NCBI GenBank assembly: GCA_003280605.1
Contig: QCEM01000001.1
Location: 84,583 to 148,582, forward strand
Source: SAR116 cluster bacterium AG-355-O21
GTDB lineage: Bacteria; Pseudomonadota; Alphaproteobacteria; Thalassobaculales; Thalassobaculaceae
Length of the DNA: 64,000 nt
Reading direction: 5' to 3'
This document shows, piece after piece, positions 46,464-55,066 of the stretch; within the stretch, counting starts at the first letter, position 1, and every line of letters starts with the position of its first letter. The position numbers were made by a program, and so were the translations under genes. Below the pieces are notes generated by a model. That model ran no database searches. It was not told the origin of the DNA and saw nothing but the letters and a program-made list of their open reading frames with translations.

Positions 46464-48163
46464 CTCGGCAAACCTTGATCGGCGGCGGCGTGGTAAGCGC
46501 TCTGGCGGTGCTTTTCATGGCCAATGCCGGCGGCTATGAAATGCGCCTGATGAGCCTTGCCGGGATCTATACGATCGCTGTTCTTGGCTATCAAATGGCC
46601 CTTGGGCATGCCGGTGTTCTATCCCTTGCGCAAGGTGCCTTTTTTGGCGTCGGCGCTTATGTCACCGGCATTTTAACGACCCAGCATAACCTTGATGGGG
46701 CCGCCGCAATGTTGGCGGCAATGCTGGTCGCTGCGGTGCTGGCAGCTTTGGTTGCGATCCCTGTGCTGCGCCTGAAAACCCATTACTTTGCCCTGGCAAC
46801 CCTGGCCATTGCCGAGGTGGTGCATCTTTTGGCGGTCAACTGGACCACTGTGACCGGCGGCGCGAATGGAATTTATGGGGTGCCGCCACTGGTTTTGTTC
46901 AGCATCGAGATTGCTTCCGGATGGCCCCTATTGGTCACCGTTTGGAGCGCCGTTGCACTCGCCGCCGGGCTGGTATTCTGGCGCACAAGTGGTCGCCGCG
47001 GGCTGCGCCTGGACCTGGCCCGTGAAACGCCACTGGCTGCCGATGTTGTCGGCATTAATCGTCGCCGGCAACGTTTTGAGCTGTTTGTTTTGAGCGCTAT
47101 TTTAGCGGCGGTCGCTGGCAGCTTTCAGGCCCATGCCATCGGCGTTGTATCGCCGGCCGTGACCGATTTTGCTCTCATGGTAACGATTTTGGTGGCCACG
47201 TTGGTTGGCGGCCAGCAGCGCATCCTCGGCGCCGTTATCGGCGGGATCTTAGTGATCCATTTGCCGGAATGGTTTCGTGCTTTTGATGTCTTTTATCTCA
47301 TCGCCTATGGGGCCGCCTTGCTGCTGGTGATTATCGTCGCCCCTAAGGGCATTGCCGGTTTTTGGCCGCGCCGCCATCTGCAAGAAACGCACGCGGCACA
47401 GCCGCCGCCGGCACTTTGCTGCCGTCAAGCAAGCCTTCACTGCGCAAATCTCAGAAAACATTTTGGCGGTGTTAAAGCTGTCGACGGGATTACCGCCCGC
47501 TTCACAACCGGGCAAATTACCGGCGTTATCGGCCCCAACGGTTCGGGCAAATCGACGCTGTTAAACCTGCTCACCGGCCTGATAAGGGCTGACGGCGGCA
47601 CAATCACGCTGGACCATAAAGAGGTGACAAGCCTTTCGGCAGATACACGTGCGCGAGCCGGGTTGGCGCGTGCTTTTCAGCATCCGGATTTGGTTCGCGA
47701 GCATCGTGTTTGGGAAGCTGTTATGGCCGCCATTCCGCTATCAAAAGACAGTGTCCAGGCCGCGAAAGATGCTGCTGCCGCTTGCGCGCATGTTGATTTG
47801 CAAGGACAAGCGGCAACATTGGTTGAGCATTTGTCGCCTGAAGGCCTACGACGCCTTGAAATCGCTCGGGCATTGGCCACGGTGCCTGATATTCTGCTTC
47901 TTGACGAACCTGCCGCCGGCCTAACTGCCGCCGAACAAGACCGCCTTGCCGTCACCGTGCGGCGACTGGCCGATGACGGTCTGGCAATCATCGTTGTCGA
48001 ACATGGTATGCGCTTTTTGTTGCCGCTCGCCGATACCATCATCTGCCTTGATCAAGGTCAGGTTATTGCCACCGGCCCGGCCGCCGAGATTGCGGAAAAC
48101 CCTGAGGTCATTGACTGCTATCTTGGGCGTTTCGAGGAAGCAGCGAAGGAAGCAGGCAAATGA
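46460..48163 (+). CDS. HAAT-family permease-ATPase fusion (LivM-LivG)
   Basis: 567 residues from a GTG overlapping the LivH stop. Residues 1-310 are a LivM-type permease (GYQMALGHAGVLSLAQGAFFGVGAY, core GHAGVLSLAQ; FALATLAIAEV; and a helix-rich C-terminus ending in a KGIAGFWPRR segment). A Pro/Ala linker (about 311-325) leads to a LivG ATPase with Walker A IGPNGSGKST (about 356-365), signature LSPEGLRRLEIARAL and Walker B ILLLDEPAAGL. Permease and ATPase are normally separate polypeptides, so this is a natural fusion in one uninterrupted frame. Confidence 0.92.
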   Translation: MTRQTLIGGGVVSALAVLFMANAGGYEMRLMSLAGIYTIAVLGYQMALGHAGVLSLAQGAFFGVGAYVTGILTTQHNLDGAAAMLAAMLVAAVLAALVAIPVLRLKTHYFALATLAIAEVVHLLAVNWTTVTGGANGIYGVPPLVLFSIEIASGWPLLVTVWSAVALAAGLVFWRTSGRRGLRLDLARETPLAADVVGINRRRQRFELFVLSAILAAVAGSFQAHAIGVVSPAVTDFALMVTILVATLVGGQQRILGAVIGGILVIHLPEWFRAFDVFYLIAYGAALLLVIIVAPKGIAGFWPRRHLQETHAAQPPPALCCRQASLHCANLRKHFGGVKAVDGITARFTTGQITGVIGPNGSGKSTLLNLLTGLIRADGGTITLDHKEVTSLSADTRARAGLARAFQHPDLVREHRVWEAVMAAIPLSKDSVQAAKDAAAACAHVDLQGQAATLVEHLSPEGLRRLEIARALATVPDILLLDEPAAGLTAAEQDRLAVTVRRLADDGLAIIVVEHGMRFLLPLADTIICLDQGQVIATGPAAEIAENPEVIDCYLGRFEEAAKEAGK

Positions 48164-48867
48164 GTGCGTTACTGCGTCTTGAAAACCTGGCCGTCAGCCG
48201 CAATGGTACGCCGCAAGTGCACGATCTGGACCTGGCCATACCAGCAGGACGCATTGATGCCATCGTTGGTGCGAACGGCGCCGGTAAAAGCGAATTATTA
48301 GGCGCATTGATGGGTTTTGACACGGTTATTTCAGGGCGCATTTTGTTTGCTGGCAAAGATATTTCCCACCTGAAGACACATCAGCGGGCGCGATTGGGCA
48401 TGGGCTTTTGCCCGGAAGGACGGCGGCTATTTCCGGCGATGACGGTAGCCGAAACCCTGGCCACGGCGAGCCGCGGCGGCAGCCAGCATCGACGCCGGCA
48501 ACAGGCCGAAATCCTTGCCTTATTTCCCGCCTTGGCCAATCGCCTTAACGCCCATGCTTGGCATTTATCTGGCGGCGAGCAGCAAATGCTGGCAATCGGC
48601 CGAGCGTTAGCGACACAACCGACATTGCTGATCTTGGATGAGCCTTCGTTAGGCTTGGCCCCCAAGGTTATGCACGAAATTGCAACTGGCCTGCAGCAGT
48701 TACGAGACGCCGGCACAAGCATTTTGATTGCCGAGCAAAATGCGCATTTTGCGCTATCCTTAGCAGACCATGCATGGCTGATGGCCGCCGGCAAGCTGGT
48801 TCTGAATGCCCCTGCCGACGGCCTTATTGATCATCCGGAAATGAAAACACTTATGCTGGGTGGATGA
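48160..48867 (+). CDS. HAAT-family ABC transporter ATPase (LivF type)
   Basis: 235 residues with Walker A VGANGAGKSEL (Glu after GKS where Thr is usual), signature LSGGEQQMLAIGRAL, Walker B LLILDEPSLGLAP and the switch AEQNAHFAL. Normal LivF length. Its ATG overlaps the LivM-LivG stop (ATGA). It completes a full transporter (one binding protein, two permeases, two ATPases) encoded by four genes behind the TPP riboswitch. Confidence 0.93.
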   Translation: MSALLRLENLAVSRNGTPQVHDLDLAIPAGRIDAIVGANGAGKSELLGALMGFDTVISGRILFAGKDISHLKTHQRARLGMGFCPEGRRLFPAMTVAETLATASRGGSQHRRRQQAEILALFPALANRLNAHAWHLSGGEQQMLAIGRALATQPTLLILDEPSLGLAPKVMHEIATGLQQLRDAGTSILIAEQNAHFALSLADHAWLMAAGKLVLNAPADGLIDHPEMKTLMLGG

Positions 48868-48931
48868 TTCCCGATTGAGGGTAACGACAGAGCAGCGTAA
48901 ACATATTGGACCCCTGCGTGAAAGGAAGCCA

Positions 48932-49624
48932 ATGACACCGTCCTCATCTATCAGCCCCGACTATCGTCGTCCGCCTGCTGAAATTGCCGCAAACATTCTG
49001 CTTGAGATCGAAGCCGTCCATATTCGCCCGGAAACGCCATTCACCTTCACCTCCGGGCGGTTAAGCCCAGTTTATGTTGACTGCCGGAAAATTATTTCGT
49101 TTCCACGGGCACGTGCGCAGCTCATGGATATGGGGGTTGAGCTATTGGCGCAAGTTGCCGGCTTGGAGCAGTTTGATGCTGTTGCCGGCGGCGAGACAGC
49201 CGGCATTCCCTTTGCCGCCTGGATTGCCGAGCGGCTTGGATTGCCAATGCTGTATATCCGTAAAAAGCCCAAAGGTTTTGGTCGCAACGCCCGCATCGAA
49301 GGCGAGCTAAGACCAGGCCAGCGGGTGCTGTTGGTTGAAGACCTGGCAACAGACGGTGGTTCAAAATTATCATTTATTGACGCGGTTCGAGAAGCAGAGG
49401 GTGAAATTGCCCACTGCTTGGTCGTGTTCCACTATGGTAACTTCCCTGAAAGTACCCAATCCCTCGCCGATCGCGGCGTGGCCTTGCATGGCTTATGCAC
49501 CTGGTGGGATGTGCTCGCCGCCGCTGAGCAGCGCGGCTATACCGCCGAGCAGATTGCCGAAGTTCGGCATTTTTTAAATGATGCTGATGGCTGGGCCGCA
49601 GCACAACAAACAGCAAGCACATAA
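48932..49624 (+). CDS. pyrE: Orotate phosphoribosyltransferase
   Basis: 230 residues from ATG 48932 after AAAGGAAG. PFTFTSGRLSPVYVDCRKI binds orotate; the PRPP loop is VLLVEDLATDGGS; YIRKKPKGFGRNARIEG is typical of the long alphaproteobacterial form. It makes OMP in pyrimidine synthesis. It lies 64 bases after livF on the same strand with no terminator seen between, so it may be transcribed from the TPP-riboswitch promoter as well as its own. Confidence 0.93.
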   Translation: MTPSSSISPDYRRPPAEIAANILLEIEAVHIRPETPFTFTSGRLSPVYVDCRKIISFPRARAQLMDMGVELLAQVAGLEQFDAVAGGETAGIPFAAWIAERLGLPMLYIRKKPKGFGRNARIEGELRPGQRVLLVEDLATDGGSKLSFIDAVREAEGEIAHCLVVFHYGNFPESTQSLADRGVALHGLCTWWDVLAAAEQRGYTAEQIAEVRHFLNDADGWAAAQQTAST

Positions 49625-49634
49625 AGGAAGTTTG

Positions 49635-50261
49635 ATGCTTAGAATTCTCGGTCGCAACAACTCGTCCAACGTGCAGAAAGTTCTGTGGTGCTGCGATGAA
49701 CTTGCCATCCCTTATCGCCGCGAAGATTTCGGCGGCGAGTTTGGTAAGGTCAATGACAGTGAGTATATGTCCTTAAACCCCAATAGCCGGGTGCCGACAA
49801 TCGTCGAAGATGACGGCTTTTCGCTTTGGGAATCGAATGTTATCACCCGCTACCTTGCCGATAAATATGGCAAAGGCGGGCTGATGCCGCGCGACCCGCG
49901 GCAACGGGCCGATGCGGACCGCTGGATGGACTGGCAGCAAACAACGGTACTGCCCTTCATGACACCCATTTTTTGGGGCCTGGTGAGAACCGCCGAAGCC
50001 GATCGTGACATGCCTGCCATTGACGGCCATATCACCGCCGGCGCCGCTATTTTTGAGATTCTTGAGAGCCGCTTGAGCGGCAGAGATTTCATCGTCGGTG
50101 ACCGGTTAAGCGTTGCCGATATACCGAATGCGATTATGGTTTATCGCTGGTTTGCCTTGGTCGAAAACGGCCCTGAGTTTCCGGCGATGCGGGCCTGGTT
50201 TGACCGCTTAGGTGACTGTCCTGGTTTCAGAAAACACGTCCTCGACCTGCCTCTTACCTAA
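49635..50261 (+). CDS. Glutathione S-transferase family protein
   Basis: 208 residues. Thioredoxin-like N-domain with LGRNNSSNVQKVLWCCDEL (active-site Ser region SSNVQK), the cis-Pro SRVPTIVEDDGFSLWESNVITRYLADKYG glutathione-site strand (core VPTIVED and WESN), and the all-helical C-domain ending RAWFDRLGDCPGFRKHV. ATG 49635 follows AAAGGAAG, 10 bases after the pyrE stop, so it is co-transcribed with pyrE. Substrate unknown. Confidence 0.92.
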   Translation: MLRILGRNNSSNVQKVLWCCDELAIPYRREDFGGEFGKVNDSEYMSLNPNSRVPTIVEDDGFSLWESNVITRYLADKYGKGGLMPRDPRQRADADRWMDWQQTTVLPFMTPIFWGLVRTAEADRDMPAIDGHITAGAAIFEILESRLSGRDFIVGDRLSVADIPNAIMVYRWFALVENGPEFPAMRAWFDRLGDCPGFRKHVLDLPLT

Positions 50262-50278
50262 CCCCACCGGCAACAAAA

Positions 50279-50302
50279 AAGCCCGGCAAAAATGCTGGGC
50301 TT
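50279..50302 (-). terminator. Terminator for the small gene at 50329 (possibly bidirectional)
   Basis: Nine-base arms AAGCCCGGC / GCTGGGCTT (one G-U pair) around a 6-base loop. The A6 run at 50275-50280 gives a U-run directly after the stem on the minus strand. On the plus strand it could end the gst transcript, but no U-run follows. Confidence 0.65.
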
Positions 50303-50328
50303 AATGCGGTGCTGCTGACGCTACGGCA

Positions 50329-50517
50329 TTATGCCGCCAAAAGTATAGCGTCGGTCCCCAACACTGCGGCTAACTGCGCCGGTGCGATGCGTTGTGCGCC
50401 GTTGACCTCAACCGCCAGCTGTGGATGACCCGCAATCAATGCCTGCAAGTCAGCCATCTCGATCCCGGTCTGTTCAGCAGCTTCAGCTGCCGTTAAGCAA
50501 TATTCGTTCATGTTCAT
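50329..50517 (-). CDS. Small hypothetical protein (62 residues)
   Basis: I do not recognise a family. The sequence has a segment CLTAAEAAEQTGIEMADLQALI (core TAAEAAEQTGIEMADL) resembling a helix-turn-helix of the MerR/excisionase kind, and an Ala/Leu-rich C-terminus. A terminator follows 27 bases after the stop and the frame lies in a gap with no other gene, which makes it a plausible gene. The ATG at 50517 has a second ATG two codons later. It could be a short regulator. Confidence 0.5.
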   Translation of the reverse strand: MNMNEYCLTAAEAAEQTGIEMADLQALIAGHPQLAVEVNGAQRIAPAQLAAVLGTDAILLAA

Positions 50518-50598
50518 AACACTCAGGTTTATTAACGCGCATTCCCCAAAGTATCTACGTCGACACCAAAGATGTTGGATTACTTTTGAGCGTATTTT

Positions 50599-51768
50599 TT
50601 AGCGATCGACCTGTCTAAACGGCAAATTATCCTCGATATAGCCCTTTTCAGCCGCCATCTCGCGGCGCTCGGCAGCGAGAAAACTCTCTACGGCCTGGTG
50701 AAACCCTTGATGCGGGATGAAATGTGCGCTGTGGGTGTAAGTCGGCACATAGCCACGCTGAATTTTATGTGGTCCCTGTGCGCCCGCTTCGACACGTTTC
50801 AGACCTCGGGCGATCGCAAAATCGATGGCTTGATAGTAACAAATCTCAAAGTGCAGAAATTTAAAATCGGCAATACAGCCCCAGTTTCGGCCAAACAGCG
50901 TATCGCTGCCGATCAAGTTAAGCGCACCGGCAACAGGCCGGCCATCCTGCTCGGCGATGACAAGCAACACCTGGTCTGCCATTCGCTCACCTAGCAATTG
51001 GAAAAATTCCCGGTTGAGATAGGCCGACCCCCATTTGCGGTCAGAGGTGTCGATATAAAACTGATAGAATGCATCCCAGTCGCTTGGCCGAATGTCGTCG
51101 CCGGTGGCCTGCCGAATGGTGATATCTAATTCACTCACTTCGCGGCGTTCTTTGCGAATTGCCTTACGCTTGCGCGAAGCAAGGTCGGCCAGGAAATCGT
51201 CAAAGCCCTGATAACCATGATTATGCCAATGATATTGCAAGCCAAGGCGTTGCAAAAAACCATGGTCGCCAAGCGCATGCCAATCTTCTTCAGGCAGAAA
51301 ATTCAAATGCAAGGAGGAAACATCATGGGCGCTCACCGCCTCCTGCAGGCCAGCGACTAAAAGGTCTCTGACATGGCTGCGGTTTTGATCTGGGTGGATC
51401 AACAGCCGCGGCCCCGATACCGGCGTAAATGGCACCGCTGAAATCAACTTTGGATAATACTGCCCGCCCGCACGTTCAAACACATGGGCCCAGCCATGGT
51501 CAAAAACATACTCGCCCTGGGAATGGCCTTTTAGGTAAAGCGGCACGGCAGCAAGGACAGCCTTACTATCGTCCGTGATCACCACATGTTGCGGCAACCA
51601 GCCGGTGCGCGCAGTAACCGTCCCTGCTTCTTCCAGAGCGTGCAGGAAGTCATAGCTCAAAAACGGATTATCGGTGCCGGCGCAGGCATCCCAAGCAGCT
51701 TTGCCAATTTCCGCAATTGACTGCACCAATTTTAGTTCGGCACCGACCTGTTCACGCCCAGCTCGCAT
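50599..51768 (-). CDS. GNAT/FemAB-like N-acyltransferase (COG3146 type)
   Basis: 389 residues. NPFLSYDFLHALEEAGTV and TGWLPQHVVI at the N-terminus, LHLNFLPEEDW, RKRKAIRKERREV and ARGLKRVEAGAQGPHKIQRGY (core EAGAQGPHKIQRGY) are the hallmarks of a conserved proteobacterial family of FemAB/acetyltransferase fold annotated as peptidoglycan-related. No biochemical role is established to my knowledge. ATG 51768 follows AAAGGG; the frame extends to 51813. Just downstream of ridA on the same strand. Confidence 0.8.
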   Translation of the reverse strand: MRAGREQVGAELKLVQSIAEIGKAAWDACAGTDNPFLSYDFLHALEEAGTVTARTGWLPQHVVITDDSKAVLAAVPLYLKGHSQGEYVFDHGWAHVFERAGGQYYPKLISAVPFTPVSGPRLLIHPDQNRSHVRDLLVAGLQEAVSAHDVSSLHLNFLPEEDWHALGDHGFLQRLGLQYHWHNHGYQGFDDFLADLASRKRKAIRKERREVSELDITIRQATGDDIRPSDWDAFYQFYIDTSDRKWGSAYLNREFFQLLGERMADQVLLVIAEQDGRPVAGALNLIGSDTLFGRNWGCIADFKFLHFEICYYQAIDFAIARGLKRVEAGAQGPHKIQRGYVPTYTHSAHFIPHQGFHQAVESFLAAERREMAAEKGYIEDNLPFRQVDR

Positions 51769-51833
51769 TACTTTTGCCCTTTCATCGCCCTGCCCCTTGA
51801 ACTGGCGCAGCATCGACGACTGGCAAGTCAGAA

Positions 51834-52304
51834 TTAAACAGCAAGCTCGAAAATTGCTTCAATTTCAACCGATACACCGCGCGGAAGTGAACCTGCACCA
51901 ACAGCAAACCGTGAATGCCGTCCTTTATCTTCAAACACCTCGACCATGAGATCGGAGCAGCCATTGATGATTTCAGGATGTTGATCAAAATCCTCGACCG
52001 CGTTCACGAAACCACCAACCTTGACCACGCGGGCAATCCGATCCAAATCGCCGCCGCAGGCAGCGCGTGCTTGCGCGATTAGGTTCAGGCCGCAAATGCG
52101 GGCAATCTCGCGTGCTTCTTCGACGGTTAAATCGCGGCCCACTTTACCAACCCCCGGCAATGCACCATTCATAAACGGCAGCTGGCCGGAAACAAAAATC
52201 AAATTGCCGGTAATCACATAGGGAATGTAATTCGCTGCCGGCGACGCTGCTTCCGGTAGGTCAATGGATAATGCTTGCAAACGTGCTTCAATCTTTCCGG
52301 CCAT
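51834..52304 (-). CDS. RidA/YjgF family reactive-intermediate deaminase
   Basis: 156 residues. IFVSGQLPFMNGALPG, EAREIARICGLNLIAQ, and the end VGAGSLPRGVSVEIEAIFEL match the longer RidA subfamily. RidA proteins hydrolyse enamine/imine intermediates released by PLP enzymes. The canonical RidA-type Arg is in LPRGVSVEIE. A PLP aminotransferase lies 1.3 kb upstream on the same strand. ATG 52304 follows AGGAGAGCT. Confidence 0.92.
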   Translation of the reverse strand: MAGKIEARLQALSIDLPEAASPAANYIPYVITGNLIFVSGQLPFMNGALPGVGKVGRDLTVEEAREIARICGLNLIAQARAACGGDLDRIARVVKVGGFVNAVEDFDQHPEIINGCSDLMVEVFEDKGRHSRFAVGAGSLPRGVSVEIEAIFELAV

Positions 52305-52392
52305 GTCAGCTCTCCTTTAGGGTTTCGATATTTATCGGTGGCGGCAACATAAACGCTCGCCGGGGCCCAGGCGAGCCTTGATTGATCGCAAC

Positions 52393-53610
52393 CTACGCCT
52401 CAACGGCGGCCGGCATTGACGGTGCAATTGTCACCCCTTGATCGATGAAACGCTCAATATCGGCAGCGGTATAGCCAATCCCAGCCAAAATTTCGCTGCC
52501 ATGTTGCCCCAGTGTCGGCGGCATTTCTCGAATGGGTAATGAGGCGCCATCAAATTGAAAAGCGGTATCAGGCAGCGTCAACGCACCTTCGCTTGGGTGC
52601 ATCACGTCCCGAAAAAACCCGACTGATTTGAGATGCGGGTCGTCAAAGACCTCATCCAGGCTGTTCACGGGGCCACATGGAATTTCCTGTGCTTTCAGGC
52701 TCTGCAGCCACTCAGCGGTAGTTTTGGTCACACTGACTTCGGCCATTAACGCATATAGCGCATCGATATTTTCTTGCCGATCACGGTAGCTGGTAAAGCG
52801 TTGATCGGCGGCCAAATCGGCGCGCTCCGCTGCCAGCCAAAAGCGCTTGAACTGCGCGTCGGTATAGGGCAACGCACAGATGTAACCATCTGCTGTCGGC
52901 AGTGGTTGGCGATGCGGCGAGGTGACCCGCTCATAACCGGCACCGCCATCGGCAGGCCGAAACACTCGGCGGTATTGGTGATCAGCCATTGTGAAGGCGG
53001 TCATACCTTCGAACATTGCGGTTTCAAGGCAACACCCTTGACCGCTACGCAGCGCTTTGATCAGAGCCGCTAAAATCCCTTGGGCCGCAATCACACCCAT
53101 CAGCTTATCGGCCATGGTCATCGGCACAAAACTGGCCTTGCCGTCACGCGCCATGGCGGCACCAACAATCCCCGACAGTCCCTGGATAACATCGTCATAT
53201 GCAGGCTCACCGGCGTGAATGCCGGCCGCCCCAAAACCATACAGACCAGCATATACAAGCCGCGGGTTGTGCTGCCGTACAGCCGCTTCATCAAACCCAA
53301 GAGCAGCCATTTTTTGCGGCCGCATGTTATGCACAAAAGCATCTGCATCAGCAATCAACTGCCACAGGATCTGCTTGCCCTCAGGCGTCTTCAGGTCCAG
53401 CACCAGGCTGCGTTTATTCCGGTTTAAGGTCAGGAACATGGCCGCCATTTTTGGTGACCGCATTGGCCCTAAAATGCGCGTTGCATCGCCATCCGGGGCT
53501 TCAATTTTAATAACATCGGCACCCATATCGCCAAGGGTTTGGGTCGCCACCGGCCCAAACACCAAGGTCGTCAAGTCCAATACCCGCATTCCGTCAAGAG
53601 GCAGCATCAT
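52393..53610 (-). CDS. CaiB/BaiF-family CoA transferase
   Basis: 405 residues of a class III CoA transferase. MRVLDLTTLVFGPVATQTLGDMGADVIKIE is the family N-terminus (core FGPVATQTLGDMGADV); the catalytic Asp is in PAYDDVIQGLSGI; and C-terminal QEIPCGPVNSLDEVFDDPHL is conserved. It moves CoA between organic acids; the acids cannot be identified here. It follows the class V aminotransferase by 36 bases, so they share a transcript. RidA comes next after 88 bases. Confidence 0.93.
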   Translation of the reverse strand: MMLPLDGMRVLDLTTLVFGPVATQTLGDMGADVIKIEAPDGDATRILGPMRSPKMAAMFLTLNRNKRSLVLDLKTPEGKQILWQLIADADAFVHNMRPQKMAALGFDEAAVRQHNPRLVYAGLYGFGAAGIHAGEPAYDDVIQGLSGIVGAAMARDGKASFVPMTMADKLMGVIAAQGILAALIKALRSGQGCCLETAMFEGMTAFTMADHQYRRVFRPADGGAGYERVTSPHRQPLPTADGYICALPYTDAQFKRFWLAAERADLAADQRFTSYRDRQENIDALYALMAEVSVTKTTAEWLQSLKAQEIPCGPVNSLDEVFDDPHLKSVGFFRDVMHPSEGALTLPDTAFQFDGASLPIREMPPTLGQHGSEILAGIGYTAADIERFIDQGVTIAPSMPAAVEA

Positions 53611-53646
53611 ACCTATTTCAGCATCTCAGGTCGTCACCAACCCGGA

Positions 53647-54876
53647 TTAAGCTGCCTTTTCACGCAAAGCGGCACGTGCGGCGGCAAGTTCGGTTTTTTT
53701 GATGCCGGCGATATAATCAATCGCAGCTGTAACGCCACCTTTTTGATGGGCAATATCGAGCATTTCAAGCGACGTCTCGACGGCAGCAAGACTGCCCAGG
53801 ATCATCGGTTCATTCAGATCCCCTAAATGCCCGATCCGGAATGCCCGGCCCCGCAGCTGCCCGAGACCTCCTGCCACCGAGGTCCGCATCATTTGGCGCA
53901 CCAGAAGCCGCAGCTCAACAGGATCAATGCCTTCGGCGGTGCGGATCGCGGTCACACCGTTCGACCGCTCAGCCGGGTGCAGCGCATGGATCCCTAACGC
54001 CCCGCCCTCTGCCCACACATCGACGGCCCGCCGGACCGCTTCTGCCAGATGGAAATGACGCCGATAAATCGCTTCCAAGCCTTCTTCTTCAATCATCCGC
54101 AAAGCTTCATCTAAGGCGAAAATCAAATGCTCCGGGCAGGTACCGCCGAAGGCTCGGTAATGGGCGGTATGCCGCCGCTGTGACCAGTCCCAATAGCGGC
54201 GCGGCGCGGTGCTGGTTTTATGTGCTTCAAGCGCCCGCGCACTGGCCGCAACGATCCCCAGGCCAGGTGGGCACATCAGGCCTTTTTGTGACGCGGTCAC
54301 GGCCACATCAATGCCCCAAGCATCCATTTCAAACGCACAGGTTCCCAAGGCCGCAACTGAATCAACCATATACAAGGCCGGATGTCCGGTGGCCGCAATC
54401 GCTTGGTGGATGGCTTTGATATCATGGGTCACACCGGTGGAGGTATCTGTATGAACCTGCATCACGGCTTTAATTTTATGGCTTTTATCAGCATCCAGAC
54501 AGGCGGCAATTTTCGCCGGATCCGTGGCCACACGCAGATCGTTTGGCAAAATTTCGCAGTCGATGCCAAAGCTTTCGGCCATTTCCGCCCAACCTGTCGA
54601 AAAATGACCCGTCTGTGGCACCAGTACCTTGTCACCTGCCGACATTGTGTTGGCGATAGCCGATTCCCAAGCACCGTGGCCATTGCCTGCATAAATGAAA
54701 ATCTCGGCTTGGGTGGTCCCAAAAACAGGTTTTAGGCCGCTAAAACAATGTTCAATTGCCGCCGTTAATTCTTCATCCTCAAGGTCGATTGCTTGCCGGC
54801 GCATGGCATTGAGAACCCGCTCGGGGATATGCGTTGGTCCCGGCGCATTTAAAAACCCGTGTCCACGTCGTATCAT
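53647..54876 (-). CDS. Class V aminotransferase of the serine/alanine/aspartate-glyoxylate group
   Basis: 409 residues. NAPGPTHIPERVL at the N-terminus, GTTQAEIFIYAGNGHGAWE, DSVAALGTCAFEMDAWGID and the PLP-Lys motif TASQKGLMCPPGLG mark the AGXT-like glyoxylate aminotransferases. FRIGHLGDLNEPMILG near the end is typical. Possible amino donors are serine, alanine or aspartate; sequence alone does not decide. Co-transcribed with a CaiB-type CoA transferase and probably RidA, suggesting glyoxylate-linked C2/C4 acid metabolism. Confidence 0.88.
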   Translation of the reverse strand: MIRRGHGFLNAPGPTHIPERVLNAMRRQAIDLEDEELTAAIEHCFSGLKPVFGTTQAEIFIYAGNGHGAWESAIANTMSAGDKVLVPQTGHFSTGWAEMAESFGIDCEILPNDLRVATDPAKIAACLDADKSHKIKAVMQVHTDTSTGVTHDIKAIHQAIAATGHPALYMVDSVAALGTCAFEMDAWGIDVAVTASQKGLMCPPGLGIVAASARALEAHKTSTAPRRYWDWSQRRHTAHYRAFGGTCPEHLIFALDEALRMIEEEGLEAIYRRHFHLAEAVRRAVDVWAEGGALGIHALHPAERSNGVTAIRTAEGIDPVELRLLVRQMMRTSVAGGLGQLRGRAFRIGHLGDLNEPMILGSLAAVETSLEMLDIAHQKGGVTAAIDYIAGIKKTELAAARAALREKAA

Positions 54877-55066
54877 TCCAGTACACTTTCCATATCATGA
54901 CGGGCTTTGAACACGCCAAAACCCAATAAACTTGCCGAAGGTCTAACAAAAACGATCCTTCACGGCAATCATCTCGCAGACGGACAATCGCTCGTCAGCT
55001 AGGTTTTGATTTGTTAAGAGCTAACGGGGCGTTTTGGTATCGCCGGAACTGATGGAGTCCGAAGGA

